A DNA stretch of 64,000 nucleotides from Acidobacteriota bacterium. GTDB lineage: Bacteria; Acidobacteriota; Holophagae; Acanthopleuribacterales; Acanthopleuribacteraceae. The stretch spans positions 1-64,000 of the forward strand of contig JASJCB010000043.1 of the NCBI GenBank assembly GCA_030066195.1. The letters run 5' to 3'. The notes beneath the pieces are model-generated. The model made no database searches. It saw nothing but the letters and a program-made list of their open reading frames with translations, and had not been told where the DNA came from. A program made the translations under genes and the position numbers. Positions within the stretch are counted from its first letter, which is position 1. Each line of letters begins with the position of its first letter. Positions 58,131 to 64,000 of the stretch are shown here, in pieces.

Positions 58131-60131
58131 ATGCAGGTATTTCTTTCTTATAGCCATAGTGACCTGGAGAAAGCCGAAAGATTACATGATGATCTGGTGG
58201 CTGCCGGTATTTCTGTCTGGTGGAATCGCGATATTCTCCCCGGCCAGGATCGGAAAGTGGAGATAAAGCGTGCGGTGAGACGATCCGAGTTCAGTATTGT
58301 CTGCTTCTCAGAAAACCAAAACGTGCTTTTTTACGATGAGCTGAAAAGTGCTGTTCAATACCAAAGAGGCCTTTCTCCCGGAAGTATTTTCATCATTCCA
58401 GTCAGGTTTTCCAATGCAAAAATCCCCAGGATAGCCGTCGATTCAATAGGAACATACCTGTCCGACCTTCTCTGGGTTGACATGGGCCGGGAGGAACAAT
58501 GGGAGACAGGCATGCAATTAATCCTGAGATCCCTTTCCGCCATACCTTCTCTCCACACCCAAGAAAAACCCAAGAAAAAAAACGCGTACTTTTTTGCCCC
58601 GCACATGATTCCAAAGGTCGATTCATTTACCCAGGCCGTCTCCTGGGGCGGGTCACTTATAAATAAATTCCAGCAGGAAGAACTCTACCTTACCGACATC
58701 CGCCGTCAAAAAGACGCGGAGCGTTGGTTCCTCCAAATCAAACTCCCCGCGCAACTGGTCGAGGAATACGGCACCGCACCTGAAGCCCTCATTCTGGCCA
58801 CACCGGAAGCGGTTCACGGCAAGGACCTACGCGAGGCAAAATACGAGTTACTGCGTCGCGAATTCGAGCTGGACCGCGACCTGTTGATCATTGCCGACGG
58901 CAAACCCGACCTGGAAAAACGCCTGGATCAAATCTTCCCTCTTTGGGGCCAGTGGATTCCCTGGGGCCCTCAAAACGGTGTGTTTCCCGCCCTGGCCGAT
59001 TGCTTCAGCGGCCATGCAACCGGGCATGACATCTTCGATGAGCGGCATCCCGTTCGAGGCCGGCAGGTCTTCGGTCGTGATGAGATGGTGACCAATCTCA
59101 TCCGCCATATTCGCCGGGGAGGCGCCGCCGGTGTTTTCGGTCTCCGTAAGGTAGGTAAAACCACCACGGTCAGAGCTGCAACCGATAAACTGGATCCTCC
59201 CGTCGGCGGTAACGTGATTGTACCCGTGGCCTGGTTGGATGCAGAACGTGTCTATGAAAGAACCCTGGACGGCCTGGTTACCCGCTTGTTGGATACCATG
59301 GAAACCAAACTGGTTCGCGAGCATCTATACGACTTGCCGGTTCCCCGGGAGGGCGAACCCTTAAACCGATTGGATCGTTACCTGACCACCATCTTACAAG
59401 AACTGCCCACCCCGTTGTGCCTGGTTATCGATGAGTACGACTACCTGTTTGAAGGTAGCGGCGGTATGCCCGGCGTCGCCGGTATCGGCTCCTTTTTCAA
59501 CTTGATCCGCGGTCACGCACAGGAGACGAGTCAACTGTCTTTGGTTCTTATCGGAAGAGATCCCGGTCATTTAGATCAGCCGCTGATGGACGGCCGGCCC
59601 AATCCCCTTTTAGGTTGGTTCGCGGATTACTGGCCGGGACCCCTGAACGCGGTACACGCCGAACAGCTATTGACAGGCCTGGGGCGGCGCATTCGCCTGA
59701 AAACCGGCCCGAAAACGATCAGGGAAGCATACTTATGGAGCGGCGGGCACCCCATGTTGCTGCGCCAGTTCGGCTCGACCCTGGTAGACCTGGCTGATCG
59801 AACCGGGCCCCAACCCATGGTGACCGATCCCCTGATTACCAAGGCGGCCGATGCCTATTTGGAACGAAATGCGGTCACCACCATTTGTCGCGAGGTCTAC
59901 CACCTTTTAAGCACTCGTTACCCCCGTGCGGCCGAATTGACAGCCGAGTTGGTCAACATACCGGACGACGGCTTGCAGAGCCGCCTGGCAAAGATCGGTT
60001 CCAACGAGGCACTGCTGCTTCTGAAGCGATTCGGGCTGTTGATCGAACATGACGCACAAGTCATGATACCCCGTGTCTTCCGCTGGTACTTCACGGCCAT
60101 GACCGGTCGGTCCCGGAGACAGTCGGCATGA
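58131..60131 (+). CDS. TIR-domain protein with AAA/STAND-type ATPase
   Basis: A 666-aa protein. Residues 1 to about 140 are a TIR_2-type domain: MQVFLSYSHSDLEKAERLHD, GISVWWNRDILPGQDRKVEIK, SIVCFSENQNVLFYDELKSA (the Glu in YDELKSA sits where the catalytic Glu of NAD-cleaving TIRs lies). A linker domain (about 150-300) leads to a nucleotide-binding domain with Walker A FGLRKVGKTTTVR and Walker B CLVIDEYDYLF, then a helical/winged-helix C-terminus that probably holds it inactive until a trigger is sensed. ATG 58131 is preceded by GAGG (9 nt). TGA overlaps the next gene's ATG (60128-60131). TIR domains of this kind deplete NAD+ or make cyclic ADP-ribose signals in defence. Confidence 0.88.
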   Translation: MQVFLSYSHSDLEKAERLHDDLVAAGISVWWNRDILPGQDRKVEIKRAVRRSEFSIVCFSENQNVLFYDELKSAVQYQRGLSPGSIFIIPVRFSNAKIPRIAVDSIGTYLSDLLWVDMGREEQWETGMQLILRSLSAIPSLHTQEKPKKKNAYFFAPHMIPKVDSFTQAVSWGGSLINKFQQEELYLTDIRRQKDAERWFLQIKLPAQLVEEYGTAPEALILATPEAVHGKDLREAKYELLRREFELDRDLLIIADGKPDLEKRLDQIFPLWGQWIPWGPQNGVFPALADCFSGHATGHDIFDERHPVRGRQVFGRDEMVTNLIRHIRRGGAAGVFGLRKVGKTTTVRAATDKLDPPVGGNVIVPVAWLDAERVYERTLDGLVTRLLDTMETKLVREHLYDLPVPREGEPLNRLDRYLTTILQELPTPLCLVIDEYDYLFEGSGGMPGVAGIGSFFNLIRGHAQETSQLSLVLIGRDPGHLDQPLMDGRPNPLLGWFADYWPGPLNAVHAEQLLTGLGRRIRLKTGPKTIREAYLWSGGHPMLLRQFGSTLVDLADRTGPQPMVTDPLITKAADAYLERNAVTTICREVYHLLSTRYPRAAELTAELVNIPDDGLQSRLAKIGSNEALLLLKRFGLLIEHDAQVMIPRVFRWYFTAMTGRSRRQSA

Positions 60132-60964
60132 CCGGAAATCCCTACAATTGGCAAAAACACACACCTAAAATTCTCATCGAACGTCCTCAGATGGAAACCG
60201 CCGTCGATTTGCTCCGGCAAGGAGGAAGCGCTTACATTCTGGCCGGCAGGGGAATGGGCAAAAGTGTGTTCCTTCACCAAATCGAGAAGGAAATGAAAGC
60301 CCGCTTCGACGTTCGCGTAATACGGATTGCCTCGCCCCCGTTGGAGATGACCGTCCGCGGCTACTTGAAAATGGTAGCGCGTCATATGAGGTTGTCGGAG
60401 GACTTCATGGACCTGCGAGAACTGTTCGACGCCTATTTCAACGGGCCTGACGCCGCCTCGGGGATTGTCTTGCTCTTTGACGAATATGACCGCTATGCTC
60501 ACCCGCTTCAGGCCGAGGGGAACCACCCGGGCCGCGCCTTTTTCAGTAATCTGGAAGCGGCGCATCGAGATTTCGAATCCAATCTCGGCATCATCGCCGC
60601 CGGCGGAATCGGCGTTTATGTGTTTCGTGATGTACTTGGCTCGCCCTTCATTTCCCGAGCAGAAGAAATCTTGCTCTCCCCGTTTTCCAGGGAAGACCTT
60701 TTGAAACTTTCCTCACCGTTCCACGAGCAGGGGCAGCCGTTATCCGAGGAAGTGGTCGATGCGCTTTTTCTGGCTTCGGGCGGCAATCCCGCCCTGGTTA
60801 CCTATGGCTTGCAGAAAGCGTGGGATATAACGCAACTTACCGCCCGTCACGTAGGTGAGCTTTTTTCGTCTTTTCAAAGTAAACATAGGGAATTCATCCG
60901 CGATATTCATCATTCCTTTGCCGACCCCAAGCTGTCCCGTGCACCGCAAAGAGTATGGCTATGA
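60128..60964 (+). CDS. Second ATPase of the TIR module
   Basis: A 278-aa P-loop ATPase. Walker A is ILAGRGMGKSVFLHQ and Walker B SGIVLLFDEYDRY, both intact. The rest has the layout of the archaeal-type/AAA_14-like ATPases (SREDLLKLSSPFHEQGQPLS, GGNPALVTYGLQKAW) that also forms the core of the preceding gene. No C-terminal effector domain is present, so it may be a regulatory or oligomerisation partner. Overlaps both neighbours (60128-60131 and 60961-60964), so the three genes are translated together. Confidence 0.85.
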   Translation: MTGNPYNWQKHTPKILIERPQMETAVDLLRQGGSAYILAGRGMGKSVFLHQIEKEMKARFDVRVIRIASPPLEMTVRGYLKMVARHMRLSEDFMDLRELFDAYFNGPDAASGIVLLFDEYDRYAHPLQAEGNHPGRAFFSNLEAAHRDFESNLGIIAAGGIGVYVFRDVLGSPFISRAEEILLSPFSREDLLKLSSPFHEQGQPLSEEVVDALFLASGGNPALVTYGLQKAWDITQLTARHVGELFSSFQSKHREFIRDIHHSFADPKLSRAPQRVWL

Positions 60965-61719
60965 TTCACCGGTCCGAAGCGCCGATTCCCCGCGGGGAAT
61001 TGATCGAGGCTTGCGTGCCCGCGGATTCTGATTTGCTGCCGATTGATTTCGTCGATGTTTTGACTCTTTTGGAGGCTTCCGGTTTGGTGCGGACTTACGG
61101 TACGCCGAGGTCCGATGATCCGGTCCATGTCAAACCGGTTACCGGCATCTTGAACCTACCCCATGAATCCTCATCACCCTCGACTCAGGATTACCGGCAG
61201 ATCTTGTTGGATGATTTATTTCTCTTAATCAGCAGGCTCCATGCATCGAGCGCGGACTTCTTCAGACCGGGTTCCGGCGGCTCCGGCAAACAATTGGTTC
61301 CCGAACCCGTCTTCTCCGCCTTCCTGGCGATGGGTCTGGAATTCATGGGATGGCAGTCGGACCGGGAGGCCCAGCAGGTATCAGGAAGGACCGACATCAA
61401 ATTACGCCGCCCTGGAATGAACGGACTCGGCATCATCGAGGTCAAAATATGGGGGCGTAACGATTACCGGGACATTCATAAACAAGTCGAAAGCTATTGG
61501 TCCCAGGATACAAAAGCGGCGGTTGCCATTACCCTTACCGACAAGGAAATAAAGGATTGGAAGAGTCGTTACGTCACGGCATGTCTGGCAAATATCAAGG
61601 CGAAACAGCTACCGGAACACTTCCCTCTGGCAGGAAGCTTCGAGTGTGATACAGCCGTGGGTGAAAGGGGATCGGCGATCATCGATCATTTATTGTTACG
61701 CTTGCCGAGAGATCATTGA
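60961..61719 (+). CDS. PD-(D/E)XK-type nuclease candidate of the TIR module
   Basis: A 252-aa protein. Residues about 1-70 look like a winged helix (PIPRGELIEACV, FVDVLTLLEASGLVRTY), which would normally close the preceding ATPase. Residues about 120-200 match a PD-(D/E)XK nuclease: the Asp in VSGRTDIKLRR, the E-x-K in GIIEVKIWGRND, and the helix with Gln in HKQVESYWSQD. The winged helix split from its ATPase suggests one protein has been divided into two coupled genes. ATG 60961 gives an ATGA overlap; ATG 60955 is an equal alternative. It should cut or nick nucleic acid, perhaps host or phage, when the ATPases are triggered. Confidence 0.72.
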   Translation: MIHRSEAPIPRGELIEACVPADSDLLPIDFVDVLTLLEASGLVRTYGTPRSDDPVHVKPVTGILNLPHESSSPSTQDYRQILLDDLFLLISRLHASSADFFRPGSGGSGKQLVPEPVFSAFLAMGLEFMGWQSDREAQQVSGRTDIKLRRPGMNGLGIIEVKIWGRNDYRDIHKQVESYWSQDTKAAVAITLTDKEIKDWKSRYVTACLANIKAKQLPEHFPLAGSFECDTAVGERGSAIIDHLLLRLPRDH

Positions 61720-61830
61720 CAGGACCTTTTAGGTACATCGATTCATGAGTTTGAGGTGGTCCCGATATCATTCCCGGTAGCCGACGCACGCTACGGCGCG
61801 ACAGACCCGCGCCTCGCGGGCTGCAAGCCG

Positions 61831-61954
61831 CCCATTTCGCCGGGAGGCGAAATTGGGCAGTTCGTGCTTTCAATCGACAAATACCAAAAGGATATACAAG
61901 CCAATACAGAACAAGCATTCAGCCCTCCGCGCGCTCCGGGCTAAATGCTTGTTC
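61831..61954. repeat. Two strong hairpins in the gap after the TIR module
   Basis: In the 415-nt gap 61720-62134, CCCATTTCGCC (61831-61841) pairs with GGCGAAATTGGG (61846-61857) with one bulge. A second, longer inverted repeat has arms 61909-61929 (GAACAAGCATTCAGCCCTCCG) and 61934-61954, near-perfect reverse complements with two mismatches. No T-run follows either. They could be transcription barriers or dispersed repeat elements; no gene is supported in the gap. Confidence 0.6.
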
Positions 61955-62134
61955 GGGAACAATTTGCATAACCGGCAACAATTTTAACTCAGGGCCGCCT
62001 AAAACCCCAATCTCCGCCTCGACGCATTAGATCGCCGGCCCGGAAACCTAAACCCCTGTCCACGGATGCTTGTTATGCTAGAATTCGCCTGGAATTGGAA
62101 TATATAACGACGATTATTTGGTTATCAGGGTTTT

Positions 62135-63934
62135 ATGTCCGAGAATTGGATAAATTTTAAAGATTATGCTCTTCACAAGCAGGTGGTTCGAATCTGGGAA
62201 GCCGGACAGACGGGCACCCTCAACTGCCGGCTGAAAGGATATATTAAAACACTTTATTTCCAGTCAGGTACTGTCACTTTTGCCACTTCTGATGATCCGC
62301 AAGACAGTCTCGTTCAAGTTCTGATCGATCAGGGCCGGTTCAACGAGGGCCGATTCGGATCTATCCTACCCAATTTCAACAATGAGCTTTCAATCGGCAG
62401 GAACCTGGTCGAAACGGGCCTGATTTCTCAACAGGAGTTGGTCGAGGGAACTGAGAAACAGGTATTCCGCATATTCAAGCATACGATCAATATACAGGAA
62501 GGTCGTTTTAATTTTAAGAAGGAAGACCTTCCCAAAGATATGATCGCCTTGCCGCTCTCTTTCCCGGAAAAAATTTTCGAAGCGGTTCTCCCCATGGAAG
62601 ACAGGGCTTGGATCTCCAATTACTTCCCAATCGATTTCACCCCTGAGAAGAATGAGGAGAAACCTATCGATTTTGCCAAGGTCAAGATAGGGCGCTTCGC
62701 GGAGCCCACCTTCAAGCTCATTGACGGGGAAAGACAATACCAGCAACTTCTTTTAGAGGTCGACATCAGCTGTTTTCTTCTTCTCAAATTCCTTTATGCG
62801 TTGAGCTTTTCGGGTTATATCTCGATTCATTATCCTGAAGTTCAGGGGGATATATTCGATGGGGACAGCGGAGGTGTGACCGGCCGGGAATCCGTCGGAT
62901 CTCAGGTCAGGCCGTTACTGAATCTTGATCGGTTGGGTCTGGAAATCGGTTATGGGCTCATCCCCCTGGTAGATACTGAGAACGACGGCAATATCTTGGA
63001 GAGGCTTCATTCCCTTCGTCGTCAGTTAGCCGTGGAACTGGGCATTGTGGTCCCACCGATCCGAATTCGGGATAATTTGGAATTGAAACCCAACCATTAC
63101 GCCCTGTTACTCAAGGGGGTAACCGTGGGAAGCGGACAACTGATGCTCAAACATTTGCTTGCCATAAACCCGGGCGCCGCCGTCGGCGAGTTGGACGGCG
63201 TCTTCACCAAGGAACCCGCCTTTGGTCTGGACGGCTATTGGATCTCCGAGTCACAAGAGGAACATGCACAAAGCCTGGGCTACACCGTTGTCAACCTACA
63301 GACCGTCATCATCACCCATCTGAGTGAAATCATCAAGCGTCATTACCACAAACTGTTGGGACGGCAGGAGACCCATTTTTTAATCGAAAACCTGGCGAGA
63401 ACCCACCCGAAAATCGTGGAAGATCTCATCCCCAACATCCTGCCTTTGGGGACTGTGCAGAAAGTGTTGCAGAACCTCCTGGCCGAGAGAGTTTCCATTC
63501 GTGACCTACTCAGTATTCTAGAGTCGCTGGCAGAGCACGGCGTGGAGGAAAAAGACTCTTGGATGCTTTCCGAGTTAGTGCGCCGGGACATCGCACGCAC
63601 GATTACCAATCCCTACCTCAATGAAGACGGCGACCTTCATGTTATGACCCTCAACTCGGATTTGGAAGGTACCCTGAGTAACGCTATTCGTCAATCCGGC
63701 TCTGAATTTCTTGTTATCCTTGATTCAAAAATGTCTCAGCTTTTAGTAGATCAGCTACATAGCGTTATAGCGTCTTCCAGCTTTGGCATTCAACTGGTTC
63801 TCCTTGTAAGCCCCGCATTGCGAAGACCACTGCGGAAACTGGTCGAAAAGGTTTTACCGGATCTGGTGATATTAAGCCAGGCTGAAATTGCGAATGACAT
63901 TAATGTTGTCATGATAGGGGAGATAAATATGTGA
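62135..63934 (+). CDS. DUF4388/PATAN-like domain fused to a soluble FlhA-type cytoplasmic domain
   Basis: A 599-aa protein with no membrane helix. Residues about 1-160 resemble DUF4388/PATAN (FKDYALHKQVVRIWEAGQTG, LKGYIKTLYFQSGTVTFATS). Residues about 262-599 match the C-terminal domain of FlhA/type III export-gate proteins in order and without gaps: LGLEIGYGLIPLVDTENDG, SLRRQLAVELGIVVPPIRIR, GVFTKEPAFGLDGYWISESQ, GYTVVNLQTVIITHLSEIIK, HPKIVEDLIPNILPLGTVQK and ERVSIRDLLSILESLAEHG. FlhA_C docks export substrates and chaperones at the flagellar/injectisome gate; normally it follows an eight-helix membrane domain that is missing here. No flagellar or T3SS gene adjoins. CAGGG is 7 nt before ATG 62135. 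Function unknown; a decoy, adaptor or substrate-recruiting role is conceivable. Confidence 0.82.
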   Translation: MSENWINFKDYALHKQVVRIWEAGQTGTLNCRLKGYIKTLYFQSGTVTFATSDDPQDSLVQVLIDQGRFNEGRFGSILPNFNNELSIGRNLVETGLISQQELVEGTEKQVFRIFKHTINIQEGRFNFKKEDLPKDMIALPLSFPEKIFEAVLPMEDRAWISNYFPIDFTPEKNEEKPIDFAKVKIGRFAEPTFKLIDGERQYQQLLLEVDISCFLLLKFLYALSFSGYISIHYPEVQGDIFDGDSGGVTGRESVGSQVRPLLNLDRLGLEIGYGLIPLVDTENDGNILERLHSLRRQLAVELGIVVPPIRIRDNLELKPNHYALLLKGVTVGSGQLMLKHLLAINPGAAVGELDGVFTKEPAFGLDGYWISESQEEHAQSLGYTVVNLQTVIITHLSEIIKRHYHKLLGRQETHFLIENLARTHPKIVEDLIPNILPLGTVQKVLQNLLAERVSIRDLLSILESLAEHGVEEKDSWMLSELVRRDIARTITNPYLNEDGDLHVMTLNSDLEGTLSNAIRQSGSEFLVILDSKMSQLLVDQLHSVIASSSFGIQLVLLVSPALRRPLRKLVEKVLPDLVILSQAEIANDINVVMIGEINM

Positions 63935-64000
63935 GACCTCAAGGACTCCCATACCCTATCACCCCAATCGACTCAGAAAAAACTACGATCACCCTTTTCC

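Noticed and set aside
61720-62134. Possible attachment site or tRNA in the gap with two hairpins
   Set aside because: No tRNA-like cloverleaf, integrase or matching direct repeat seen; only hairpins.

Overview
The window (roughly 55-58% GC by eye) is a dense bacterial chromosome segment. There are no rRNA or tRNA genes, CRISPR arrays, transposases or phage structural genes that I can see. The gene content is a 115-kDa-class NAD-glutamate dehydrogenase, a Hanks-type kinase with leucine-rich repeats, Sel1 and TPR giants, papain-like protease with chagasin-like inhibitor, DUF4388/PATAN domain and sigma54-activator relics. It points to a Gram-negative with a complex life style, most like Acidobacteriota (Holophagae/Acanthopleuribacter-like) or Myxococcota-type Deltaproteobacteria. 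This placement is inference only; the RND pump and secreted proteins support a diderm envelope.

Layout. 0.2-9.2 kb: Sel1-repeat protein, single-domain response regulator, MFS exporter, LRR kinase plus a membrane coiled-coil partner, and a convergent AAA-ATPase/PD-(D/E)XK protein. 9.7-17.9 kb: NAD-GDH, a degenerate sigma54-activator-like protein, a 41-bp tandem repeat array, a TfoX_C protein overlapping a hybrid histidine kinase, and a MerR/B12-domain regulator. 18.1-23.6 kb: a tight lipid-modification operon (desaturase, FAD oxidoreductase, DUF1365, two Cfa-family methyltransferases), divergent from the MerR regulator, with direct repeats between them. 23.6-28.1 kb: secreted Asp-box protein, a small protein and ComM. 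28.5-34.1 kb: secreted proteins of unknown function (one tandem paralogous pair), then a papain-like protease cluster with a chagasin-like inhibitor and a small protein that shares the protease's C-terminal domain. 34.5-35.0 kb: a decayed gene.

35.0-52.0 kb is the most striking region. On the minus strand, in transcription order, it has: a SIR2-family protein, a 523-aa helical protein with a 14-proline hinge, a 1284-aa TPR protein, a 1447-aa CHAT (caspase-like) protease fused to TPRs, a small acidic protein, a GrpE-like protein, a canonical DnaK, a divergent Hsp70-like ATPase with C-terminal TPRs, and an unknown protein. Several start/stop codons overlap, implying coordinated translation. The two TPR giants share a C-terminal module. 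I read this as a candidate NAD-depleting/proteolytic immune or cell-death system under Hsp70 control.

52.0-58.0 kb: a possible 97-aa gene, a 41-aa peptide gene ending in Asp4-Gly3, and a divalent-metal CzcA-type RND pump with an adaptor carrying four Cys/His metal-binding repeats. 58.1-61.7 kb: a three-gene, start/stop-overlapping TIR-ATPase / ATPase / PD-(D/E)XK unit, a second candidate defence module. 62.1-63.9 kb: an unusual fusion of a DUF4388/PATAN-like domain to a complete soluble FlhA-type (type III export gate) cytoplasmic domain with no membrane part.
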